A stretch of 64,000 nucleotides of DNA. Source: Liriodendron chinense (taxonomy: Eukaryota > Streptophyta > Magnoliopsida > Magnoliales > Magnoliaceae). The position numbers were made by a program, and so were the translations under genes. Location of the stretch: contig PVNU02002353.1 in the NCBI GenBank assembly GCA_003013855.2, positions 1,736,001 through 1,800,000 on the forward strand, written 5' to 3'. The notes below the pieces were generated by a model. That model searched no databases and was not told where the DNA came from. It worked only from the letters and a program-made list of their open reading frames with translations. Shown in pieces: positions 48,009 to 58,000 of this stretch (positions are counted from its first letter, which is position 1; each line of letters starts with the position of its first letter).

Positions 48009-50995
48009 GGTTCTTGGAACTCAGAATCTGAAAGATTACGCCCAAGCCGTGGCATCCAAGTCCCACCACTTCCAAGAGGCCTGAAGCAATCAACCACAAG
48101 AGCGTTGGGATCATGGGAAAGGGAGGGGAGGAGAGGAGAGGAAACAGATCAGCTAGAGGATGAGAACCAAACCAAACATCCAGCCAGAATCTAATATTTT
48201 CTCCTCTACCAAGCGAGAAAGATAACTTCTCAAACATAAGACCAGCTGACTTGGCTATGCCTCTCCAATGGAAAGAGACGCAGTATAGAGAGGAGCTCTT
48301 AGTCCACCATCCTGTAACTGACACACCATATTTAGCTACTATAATCTTACGCCAAAGGCTATCTTCCTCACTCCCAAATCTCCAAACCCATTTAGCCAAG
48401 AGGGCTTCATTAAAAAGGGCGAGGTCTTTAATATTACCTCCACCATTATCATAAGAAGAGCAAACTACTTTTCACTTCAAAAGAGGGAATTTCCCCCAGG
48501 CAACACCACCTTGCCAGAGGAAAATCCTTCTAAGCTTGTCAATCCTAAAGATGACAGATTTGGGACATCTAAACAGGGAAAGAAAATACACCGGCAAGTT
48601 GGAAAGAGAAGCTTTAATGAGATTAATTCTCCCTCCTAGGGAAAGGAAATTAAGTCTCCAAACCGACATTTTTCATTCCATTCTTTCAATGATTCTATCC
48701 CATCGAGATAAAGGAGGCTTTCCTATGAAAAGAGGCAATCCCAAATGAAGGGTAGGAAGAGAACAAACATTGCAACCGAAAGAAACAGCCAAATAGTTGC
48801 GCTCCTCTGGGCTACTATTGATACCAAAGAATTTAGACTTGGAGAGATTGATTTTCATAACTGACACCACTTGAAACCAAGTGATGGTAATACTTAAAAG
48901 GGCTACCTAATTCTCATATGCTTCACAAAACAGACTACCTAATTCTCATATGCTTCACAAAACAGAAGGGTGTCATCTGCAAATAAGATGTGAGAAACAG
49001 GGGTTGCAACATTAGGAATGGACACACCCCTAAACAAACCCAACTGTTGGCCTCTCAAAATCAGACCACTTAGAGCCTTAGTCACCAAAACAAAAAGAAA
49101 AGGCGACAATGGATCTCCTTGACACAAACACCCCTGGAGGATTAGAAAAAACCAAACAGAGAGCCATTTAACAAGATAGAAAATTTAGGAGATCTAACAC
49201 ACGATTTCATCCAAGCTCTCCATTTAAACCCAAAGCCCATACGATCTAGCATTTGATTAAAAAAAATTCCAATCCACATGATTGTATGCCTTTTTTAATT
49301 CTAATTTGCACATGATACCAAGCAGTTTGGATTTAGCTTGAGAATCGAGGCATTCATTGGCAACGAGGACAACATCTAAAATTTGTCTCCCTTCCCCAAA
49401 GGCAAACTGGTAAGGAGAAATGATTTTAGCAATAACATGCCGTAGCTTTTGGCTGAGGATTTTGGACAATTTTATATGGAGTCCCAATTAATCTAATTGG
49501 CCTGAAATCTGAAACGCTCTGAGGTCCTTACACCTTCGAGATTAAGGCTATGAACGTATTACCCAGTTCAAAGGCTATCCTGTTGTTGTAAAATAAATCA
49601 GAAATAAAAGACTACAGATCCCGGGCCACAAGACTCCAAAAAGCTTGAAAGAAGGCGATGGGAAATCCATTAGGACCTGGAGCTTTGTCCCTTCCTAAAT
49701 CCCACACTGCTTCCTTAACCTCATCCATGATAAAAGGGCACTCTAGAAAAACAACCTCTTCTTAAGAAAGAGATCTAAAGTTCAAGTTATCTAAGGTGGG
49801 CCAGCGAAGATTGTCAGCAGAGAGCAACTCACAAAAGAAATTGACAAAAGACGAGGAAATGGAAGCCTTATCTGATTGAATGACACAATCAGCAAATATC
49901 GAAGAAATGGCATTGGAGCGTCTTCTCACATTTGCAAAAGCATGGAAGAATTTAGTGTTTTGATCGCCTTCTTTCAACCACATAGCTCTTGACCACTAAT
50001 GCCATTTAATCTCCTCCCCCTTTAACCTCACACAATATTCTTCCAAAAGAGAAGCTCTCGACTCTATTTCCTCCTCGGCCAGTTGACTTTCTTCCTCCAT
50101 CAAATCAATATCCCGGATGGCGGCCAAGATAGAAGCCATTTCAAACTCCCTTTACCTGAAAATCTTCTTATGCCATTGCTTGAGTTTTCCTTTCAGGTAT
50201 AGAAGCTTCTTATGCAAAACAAAACCAGGAGTGCCCTCGAACTGAGCAGAGACCCACCATTTAGACACACCCCAGAACTGGTCTATGATCTTCCACACTA
50301 ATAGGATCTTCCCCCTCTTCCCTAATTTTGACACCTTCGAAGTCACTACTCCACCGAATAAAATTTCCTCCCTCCTCACTTCCATATCTTTGATTGTGAG
50401 GGGATCGACCTTTGAAACCATTCCAATGCAGTTCCCAATGCCAAATATGTTTCATGACCCCATGCTTGTGGTGGAACTGGAACACTCCACATTTTGAGAC
50501 AAGCAAATCTTTTGGATGTCCCTACCTATTCGCTCCAGTGAGAGAGGCTTAGAATTGGACCCTTGAGAACAACTAGTCTTCATAGAGCACTCTAATAGCT
50601 TCCCCTTTAGACAACATGAAGAATAAGAAGGGGCACAAGTTAACTTTCTTGATGGCCACTGGAATTATGGTCTTCCACTGCTCATTAGACGATTTGTTCA
50701 AGTCTTTCATTTTCATTCTGTTGAAATCAACCGGTCCAACAAGACAGGCCTTGAAAAGATACCGGCTGTTTAGCTATAAGAGAATCTTTCACCACCAATT
50801 TCCTCTTCCCCTCTAGTGATTCCTTCCAAGCCCCTACAAAACGAAGTATCTTCTCCTTGCACACATCTCTGAAGGATTTTTTCTTTTTCCCATTGAGGTC
50901 AGAACCGACAACCCTCGACTCATCCTTACTGTCTAATTGATCTTCTTGGTTTCATGACCCCTACTTGTCGATATCCCTCTTAGCCTGAAAGATAG
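48009..50995 (-). pseudogene. LINE (L1-type) reverse transcriptase and 5' ORF parts, decayed
   Basis: On the minus strand the order is: ORF1-like KKKKSFRDVCKEKILRF (about 50870), a pre-RT block SKWWVSAQFEGTPGFVLHKK, MWLKEGDQNTKFFHAFANVR (49983), RT blocks [23 protein letters not shown] (49257), CQGDPLSPFLFVLVTKALSG with the FADDTLLF catalytic motif (48939-49127), then LSLGGRINLIKASLSNLP and FLWQGGVAWGKF (48472). Most of the endonuclease is missing between ORF1 and the pre-RT block. A 32-bp tandem duplication (48903-48966) and many stops break it. Its left part continues at 46013-46510 and its ORF1 continues at 55520-56400. Confidence 0.85.
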
Positions 50996-51905
50996 TGATG
51001 CGGGATGGCCTAATCTAACCTTAGATGCATGCGAAAACTAAAAAGGGTGGAATCATGTAAGCAATAAAATAAACCATTCACCATGCGCATCATAAATCAA
51101 GAATTAAATAAGGGAAAGTAGAATGATTAAGGCCAATTATCACAATCAAGCAGTAATAGATTTAATTCCTGGCGTGGATTGGATCCTGCGAGAGAGAGAA
51201 CTTTCGATCTTGCACGGGTTCATCCAATCAATCATGTTGATTCTCTAATCCATGAAAATCGGGATTTTCTGGATTAAGGGAATGAGAAACTTAGGAAATC
51301 TGAGAATTGTGAGATCAAAGATGGCCGATCTAGGATGTGAAAATAAAACAAAGTGTTGATGATAGAAGAAGGTTGGAAGAAAAGGTTAGAGATTACCTTG
51401 AAGAAGGGAGAAAGAGAGAAGAGAGATGATTTGAGAGAGAAGAAGAGATGTGAGGGAGATGAAGATCCACCAAGAAGAGGAGAGGAGCCACCAAAGGTTT
51501 TCTTAACATTAATCAACATAACATAATCAAAAGAGTTTAGGGCTCGGCCCTATTAATAATCCCGAATTAACAAAATGACAAAAATACCCTTAAAACCCTA
51601 AATAAATTGGAAAATCGCGTCTTTCCGCAAAAAACTTGCGTCCGGTCGTCGGTTGACCAAGACATGCATTCGGTTAGCCGAAGCCTACTTCGGTCAAGAT
51701 TACAGATTGCCTGTAATCTTGACCCCCCTTCCTTCGGTCAACCGAAGGTCTCTCTGTTGCTCTGTCTGCTCCACTTTGCTCCTCCTGCTGGTGTACTGCT
51801 ATCACGCGCTCACTAAAGGCTCCTCAAACATCGTCGAACCATAGAGAGATAGGTAAAGCTCGCCTCCGACGTTGGTAGACTTTGAAAAGTGTGATGTCCG
51901 CATCA
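50996..51905 (-). repeat. 3' LTR of the chromovirus
   Basis: It runs on the minus strand from TGATGCGGACATCAC (51905) to CATCCCGCATCA (50996), preceded by the purine tract GAGGGGAGT. It contains the dyad CCTTCGGTCAACCGAAGG at about 51731-51748. The pol reading frame runs about 80 nt into this LTR before its stop at 51824. Confidence 0.8.
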
Positions 51906-53470
51906 ACTCCCCTCGGCTGAGAAGAGTTCGACTTCGACGAGATAAAACTTTTGTGCCTCTCCAACAAGTCTGGATCAAGTCGTTGTAAGTCCGCTTCCGT
52001 AAGCCATGTACAATCAAATGGTGGCCTGTTCTTCCATTTAACCAAGTACCTTTGGAAGCCTCCATCTCTTGTGGATACAATCCCCTTATCCACAATCCCT
52101 TCAATTTCTTCTCTTTTTTCAGGTATAGTTGGGATAGGTGGAGTAGGTTGGGAAGCAAATTCTGAATCTGGCCAAATATAAGATGCATGGTTTATATGAA
52201 GGTTTGGACAAGGGATTAGATCTTCCACGTTGAATGTTGGATTAATTCTCATGCTAGGTGGAAGTTCTATCATGAAAGCATTGGACCCAATTTTCCACAA
52301 AATTTTGAATGGTCCAACACTGTGTGCTTGTAATTTTCTCATAGTACCTTGGGGAAATCGTTCTGGCCTCATCCGAACCATTACATAATCTTCGTTATAA
52401 AATTCTTGTAGTCTATGATGCAAGTCAGCTGAATGTTTATAATTTCCATTACTTACATTTATCCTCCTCCTAATGTCTGAATGCAACTCATGAATATGAC
52501 GGGAAAATGCATTGACTGACTCTGACGATCTATGGGGAACTGAAATCAGTAATAAATCTATTTCAAAAGGACTCATACCCTTAGACCTATTGACGGAACT
52601 GTTATATGCAAACTTAGCTATAGGCAAAACTAAGTCCCAAGTCTTGACATGTTCACCCAAAAGGCATCGTAATAGGTTTCCAAGACTCCGATTAACCATC
52701 TCAGTTTGGCCATTCGACTGAGGATGGTATACAATAGAAAACTGCAATCTAATGCCCATCATATGCCACAATGTCTTCCAAAAGTAACTGGTAAATCTCA
52801 CATCTCGGTTAGACACTATGGTCTTAGGCAACCCATGTAAACGAACCACACCATCAAAGAAAACACAAGTGATATTAGACGCGTCTGACATTTTTGAACA
52901 GGGGAGCAAGTGCGCCATCTTCGAAAAGCAGTCAACAACTACAAAAATGGAGTCATGCCTTTTAATTGTCTTGGGAAGCCCATGCTAATGTCTTGCCACG
53001 ACACATGTGGCACTGGCAATGGCGTGTACAACCCAATGTTCTGCTTTCTCTGTTTTGCTAGTTGACATGTACGACACTACCTTAAAATCTTGGTGACGTC
53101 TTGCTTGAGACTTGGCCAATAAAAGTGGTCTTCTACGAGAACAATGGTCTTATCCCGGCCAAAATGGCCAGCTACACCTCCCGAATGAAGCTCCTAAACG
53201 AGGAAATCCTGGAGGGAACTGTGGGGAATACGAAGGCGATCTCCTTTAAAAAGAAAACCATCTTTAAGGACAAATTCACCCGTACTACGCTGCTTACTAG
53301 AGAGTGACGTATATGTGTCCCCAAAATCTAGACACGTGGGATACTCATCATTCAATTACTCAAAACTGAAGGCATCTACACTCAAGGAATTGAGCAAAGC
53401 TACTCTCCGACTATGGGCATCGGCTAGTTTGTTCTCGATTCCGGCCATATGTTTAAAGACAAACGAGTAT
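51824..53470 (-). pseudogene. Chromovirus integrase with chromodomain
   Basis: The open part, 51824-52918, encodes 364 residues. The integrase core contains SNRDVRFTSYFWKTLW and YHPQSNGQTEMVNR (second Asp and Glu of DDE). The first Asp lies just upstream in another segment (VVVDCFSKMAH). The C-terminal chromodomain EIEGIVDKGIVSTRDGGFQR through YLVKWKNRP and CTWLTEADL places it among chromoviruses, which target chromatin. The zinc-finger part (52919-53470) is broken by frameshifts. Confidence 0.85.
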
Positions 53471-53472
53471 TC

Positions 53473-54747
53473 CTAAGGAAACGCTACCCACTTAGCATGC
53501 CTTGGGTTAAGCTTCTTCTGGGAATTTAAATATCTAAAGGCCTCGTGATCTGAGAACAAGACGAATTCCTGTGGTAAGAGATAATGACGCCAATGTCTAA
53601 AGGACTGCACTACCACATAGAACTCTCTATCATAGGTGTAGTATCTCTGCTTCGCCTCAGTCAGTTTTTCACTAAAATGGGCTATTGGATGACCTTTTTG
53701 ACTTAAGACTCCTCCTATACCAACACTTGATGCATCACACGCTACTTCAAAGACTTTTGAGAAGTCAGAAAGGCGCATGACAGGAGCTTCTATTATTTTG
53801 CCCTTAATCTCTTTAAAAGCCTTTCCCGTGGCTTTAGACTACACGAACTCTCCCTTTTTCATGCACTCGGTGATGGGAGCTATGATCGTGTTAAATCCTT
53901 TGATGAACCGACGATAAAAGGTTGCTAAGCCATGAAAGCTTCGCACTTCATGAATATTTTTCGGTTCAGGCCCATCAACAATTGCTTTAACTTTTTATGG
54001 GTCTGCATGCATCCGAGCGGATGACACAATAGACCCTAAGAATATGACTCAATCTGACATAAAGGAACACTTCTTAAGGTTAGCGTATAACTACTCCATC
54101 CTCAGAACGCAACAGCCCTGCTTTAGATGGTCAAGGTGCAACTCTTTAGTGGTGCTATAGATCAAGATGTCATTAAAATATACCACTAAGAACTTACCCA
54201 TGAAAGGTTTCAAAACTTGTGTCATCACTCGCATAAAAGTACTAGGTGCATTAGTCAAACCGAAAGGCATGACCAACCACTCGTACAACCCATCATTCGT
54301 TTTGAAGGTCGTCTTCCATTCGTCACCTGGGCATATGCGAATCTGGTGATAGCCACTTTTGAGATCTATTTTCAAAAAGATGGTGAACCTGGCCATCATG
54401 TCGAGCATATCGTCAAGTCTAGGTATTGAGAACAAATACTTGATCGTAATCTTGTTTATGGTTCGGTTGTCCACACACATCCGCCACATACCATCTTTTT
54501 TTGGCGTCAACAACACAGGTACAGCGCATAATCTTATGTTCTCTTGGATGTAACCCTTGTGTAGGAGCTCGTCTACCTGCCTCTTCAATTCTGCGTGCTC
54601 TGCAGGGTTCATCCTATAATAAGGAAGGTTCGGTAAAGTTGACCCTAGGACGAGATTGATGGTGTGTTGCATGTCCCGCATTGGTGGTAACTCATCTGAT
54701 AAATCTTCGGGAAATACATCTCTGTACTCCTCTAGAACCGGTGTCAC
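53473..54747 (-). pseudogene. Chromovirus reverse transcriptase and RNase H
   Basis: The RT frame 54091-54747 shows [37 protein letters not shown] and [14 protein letters not shown]. The catalytic block reads [11 protein letters not shown], with Asn in place of the first Asp of the Y-x-D-D motif (codon at 54172-54174), so polymerase activity should be lost. RNase H (53473-53778) has EVACDASSVGIGGVLSQ and ALFSDHEA-type FVLFSDHEAFRYL. The link between them is broken by stops (53779-54090). Confidence 0.88.
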
Positions 54748-55455
54748 CTTGGGGGTAACTCTACAAGAACCTCGAGTGTAACTCCTCTCGCCACTAAGGC
54801 GTACGCCGTCGAATCCTCCTCGGTCTCTTTCTTAAATTCTTTCGCATTTATGATATGGAGAGACCCTTTAATGCAGGGGCATTTTTCACCGTCCAAGCTC
54901 AAGTGGGGCGGCCTGTGCAACTTAGGGGCACACTTGGGGTGGGCAGCTTGTGTGGGGTGGGTGGCCCATGCGACTCAGGCCCCACCTGCGCGAGTGGCTC
55001 GTGCAACTCAGGTGGCATGTGACGAGACCCATGCGACTTAGGGCCCACGCAGGAGGGTTCGACCAGGGCCTGGCCTAGCCTGAGCTGTGAGATAAAAAGG
55101 ATATTCCGTGCCTTAGCTCTGGAGCTTTTAGTGAGTTGGTCGGATGTCCTGCGTCCCCCTTGGTTGGATTTCCTCTCTTCTTTCTGAGAATCACTCGACT
55201 TCACATCTCTATTTTTGTCCATGGCACTCTTAGGTGGCAACGGATTAATCTTTATTTTCTTGCCCTCAAAGATGAACATGCACACATTTGATCATCCGAG
55301 AATCATGACATCTCGATCAAATAACCATGGCCTACCCAGGAGGATGTGACCTACGTCCATAGGTAAAACATCACACCATAGCATGTCCTTGTATGAGCCA
55401 ATTTGGATGGGAACTAGACATTCCTGGGACACTGGCATAGAGGATTTGTCAACCT
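54748..55455 (-). pseudogene. Chromovirus protease-to-RT linker
   Basis: The minus-strand frame contains CDVLPMDVGHILLGRPWLFD (the C-terminal block of gypsy protease) followed by FEGKKIKINPLPPKS and the variable linker. The aspartic protease active site itself is missing, removed by the deletion that joins to the 5' LTR remnant. Confidence 0.75.
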
Positions 55456-55514
55456 AGATAGGTAAAGCTCGCCTCCGACGTTGATAGACTTTGAAAGGCG
55501 TGGTGTCTGCATTA
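55456..55514 (-). repeat. 59-bp remnant of the chromovirus 5' LTR
   Basis: It matches 51847-51905 of the 3' LTR (shared GGTAAAGCTCGCCTCCGACG and TAGACTTTGAAA) with several substitutions, ends at the GATAG target duplication, and is fused on its other side to protease coding sequence. Confidence 0.8.
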
Positions 55515-55519
55515 GATAG

Positions 55520-56400
55520 CTTCTTTACTCAACTTATCATGTTTAGATAAATTTACCAAGAAGGGCCAGCCATGCAACTTATCATGTTTAGCTAAATTTT
55601 CCATGAAGGGCCAGCCATGCACCTATCGATCACCCATCAACTCAACCACTTTTAGTGCTTCATCAAGATACAAGAATCTAATGAAGGCGCATCTTCTAAG
55701 ATGCACCCCAAAAAGGGCTGTAAATGGGTCAGCGGACCCGATGGGGTACCCGGACCCAACCCATTTAGACCCGACCCATTTGTTAAATGGTACGGGTCTG
55801 GGTCCAAGAACAGACCCAGTTGCTAAACGGGTCTAGGTCTGGTTTCCTTTATATTAGGCCCGACCCGAACCCATTTAGTAAGTGGGCGGGTTTGGTCTAT
55901 GTTTCGAGGGACCCGTCTAGCCCAGACCCGTCCAGACCCGGTTTTAAAGCCTTGTAAAATGCTTGCATACTTGATCCAGACCCGGGCCCATTAGACCCGA
56001 CCCATTTATAAATGGGTCTGGGTGGATCTCCCTCTACCAGACCCGGACCCATTTATAAATGGGTCTAATGGGTTGACTCGGACCCGACCCGGACCCGCCC
56101 ATTTGGTAAAAGGGTCTAGGTCTAAAATTTGGACCCAAACCCGTTTAGTAAATGGGCGGGTCTGGTTTTGGCTAAACCCGCCCCGAACCCAACCATTTAT
56201 AGCCCAAACCACAAACTTATTCCTTGGGAGAAGTTCCTGTTATCTTTCGATTTCCACTTTGGATCGAAACCCGGAATGAAAACTGCGAGAACCTCTCTTA
56301 GCCGCTGATTAGTTGCATCCCTTCATCGGAATCCACTCTGCCTCCTTACTGCGAGTCATAATGGAAGAGTTTTGCAGTCATGAACCAAACCTAGCTTGGG
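55520..56400 (-). pseudogene. LINE ORF1 with RRM-like domain (split by hAT MITE)
   Basis: On the minus strand, AVFIPGFDPKWKSKDNRNF (about 56240-56300) and, beyond the MITE, FIRFLYLDEALKVVELMGD (about 55625-55690) resemble the RNP blocks of an RNA-recognition motif. HGWPFMENLAKHDKL is then duplicated in tandem as HGWPFLVNLSKHDKL (43-45-bp repeat, 55527-55622). The frame continues across the chromovirus into the ORF1 part at 50995. Plant LINE ORF1 proteins can carry an RRM, so this is probably the LINE 5' part. Stops and frameshifts are present. Confidence 0.5.
55713..56207. mobile_element. hAT-type MITE 3, sister of MITE 1
   Basis: 495 bp, collinear with 29634-30155. The left end is AAGGGCTGTAAATGGGTC and the right end CCATTTATAGCCCAA. 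Flanks ACCCCAAA (55705-55712) and ACCACAAA (56208-56215) match at 7 of 8. Contents are GACCCGACCC and GGGTCTGGGTC words. Confidence 0.85.
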
Positions 56401-56723
56401 GGTTTGTGAATGCTTCTCACACAGAATTTGGGGATTCACTCAGAAATTAGCTGACCACCATTTTTTATTTGGGCAGGTTGACCCAGAAACTTGAGTAGGG
56501 TCATGTCCCATTGTATAAATTATAAATAAGGAGAAGGTATAAAAACAAGAACAAATTAGTCCATATTTCTCATCTTCTGTAGCCTTGGAAACAGTTAGAA
56601 GTCATTGCAAACAGTCGTGGGATAGAATCAAGATGTCAGCCCAATAGATTTTCATGATTTACTATAGTATCAGAACAATGAAACGACTATAAAGAAAGTG
56701 ATCAAGGGACTTCTAAAACTTAC
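56401..56723 (-). other. Intron DNA beside the PDI-like exon
   Basis: Nothing is recognised; it is the donor side of the 10.9-kb intron, whose donor GTAAGT lies at 56718-56723 (minus). Confidence 0.5.
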
Positions 56724-56948
56724 GGTAACATTTGCATTTGCATCACCATGTTTAGTAATGAATGCCTGGCCTGTCAACTTATCAACATTTTCACCCAGAT
56801 AAGGTGTCAGTCGCTTCACTACAGTCAGCATCTTGGGGGTGAGTTGTCTACCAAATGAAAAATGGGAGATGACATGTGACACATTAATTAGAGAAGCATC
56901 AAATGAATGTTCTCCTGAATGCGCTGAGATGACAAGGTTGCCAGGAAC
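56724..56948 (-). CDS. PDIL5: PDI-like 5 protein, fourth-from-last coding exon
   Basis: 75 codons in phase 0, from VPGNLVISAHSGEHSFDAS through NVSHVISHFSFG and KRLTPYLGENVDKL to GDANANVT. The acceptor is TATTGTGCAG and the donor GTAAGT. The next exon in the protein is at 45621-45779 and resumes exactly with IEHYLQ, so the reading frame is continuous over a 10,944-bp intron. This is the luminal ERV41/46-type domain of PDIL5-3/5-4 proteins. Earlier exons (the rest of the ERV domain, thioredoxin domain and first membrane helix) were not found in 56949-64000, so the preceding intron is at least 7 kb or the exons lie beyond the window. Confidence 0.88.
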
Positions 56949-58000
56949 CTGCACAATAAGAAGACAGCTCAAAAATAAGGTACCCAAGGGTACAGAAAGT
57001 ATTGTGATAATATCCTTAGAATTGTTTAAACAACAACAGATAGTTACATAATGTAAAAGCTAGAGGACTTTTAGTGATTTAAATAATCATGCGGAAATAT
57101 TTTTATCATGCGGTCCAAATTTGAAGCCAGCCACTTCAATTCTTGAAGTACCAGGTTGGTGGGATGTTGAAACAACTGAGAAATGCTACTGCAACCACAC
57201 TTCAAAGTACTATAAAGTGCCCTGCTGTACATACAGTAAACAGCACAGTGATCAGGACTGTTGATTTGGTGGGCCGCCACAAGGATCGGCAATCGACCAC
57301 AAATCATAGTGGTTGGAAAACATTGAACCTGACATTATTTCTAGTCCCATCTATTGAATGTGGACATTGCTCATTTTTAGTTAAGCTGTACCTTTCATGA
57401 GTGGATAGCAGCTACAGTCTGATCCCAATATCCACATGATAATCCACCAATAATCAGCCCTCATCACTGTAGACAAGTGCCAAGTCTATTGATTTCAAGA
57501 TTATTTTATTTTATTTTTGATAGATAAGCTAGGCTGAGACCTCATTGTTGAAAAAGGCCATGTCAACTATTGAGCTACAAGCTTGAAACTCATTGTTGTA
57601 AAAGGCCATGTCAACTATTGAGCTACAAGCTTGAACCCTTGATTTGCAATGGAATTAGCCTGTTGGTACACGAGTAAATGGTACGCTTTGCCTAGAGGCG
57701 AGAAAGGCCTTGTTCTTTGAAGCACACATTAAATGCTGGTAAACCACTATGGTACAAACGATGCAAGTTCAACTTATTTTGCCATGATATTAGTGAGATA
57801 TTTATCCACACATGGTAGGGATGATATTTTATTTTTTATTTTTGAAAGATGACACTGTAGGAATGATATAAGAAGATGAATGAAAAATCGAAGGAATCAT
57901 AATCTCAGTTTTCTACATGTCATTGCCCAATCCCAATAGATGGATCCATAAGAGCTCTTTGTTCCCATACTCTTAAGGATATAATTAGCATCATGTAGTG
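56949..58000 (-). other. Intron DNA of the PDI-like gene
   Basis: Noncoding. There is a tandem duplication at about 57541-57646 (CATTGTTG(A/T)AAAAGGCCATG ... GAGCTACAAGCTTGAA, roughly 50-bp unit). No exon is seen on the minus strand. Confidence 0.45.

Larger units (their letters stand above)
50996..55514 (-). mobile_element. Ty3/gypsy chromovirus, internally deleted, inserted in LINE ORF1
   Basis: The 4519-bp element has target duplications GATAG (50991-50995 and 55515-55519). On the minus strand it starts TAATGCAGAC (LTR start, TGATGC with one change) and ends CCCGCATCA. The 5' LTR is cut to its first 59 bp (55456-55514) and then joins the protease region directly, so the primer site, gag and most of protease are gone. 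RT, RNase H, integrase and chromodomain follow, then a full 910-bp 3' LTR. LINE reading continues on both sides of the insertion. Confidence 0.85.

Noticed and set aside
55603..56279. Open frames rich in Pro-Asp-Thr-Arg repeats (also at 46762)
   Set aside because: They are translations of the GACCCGACCC and GATCCGAATCC words of hAT MITEs, not proteins.
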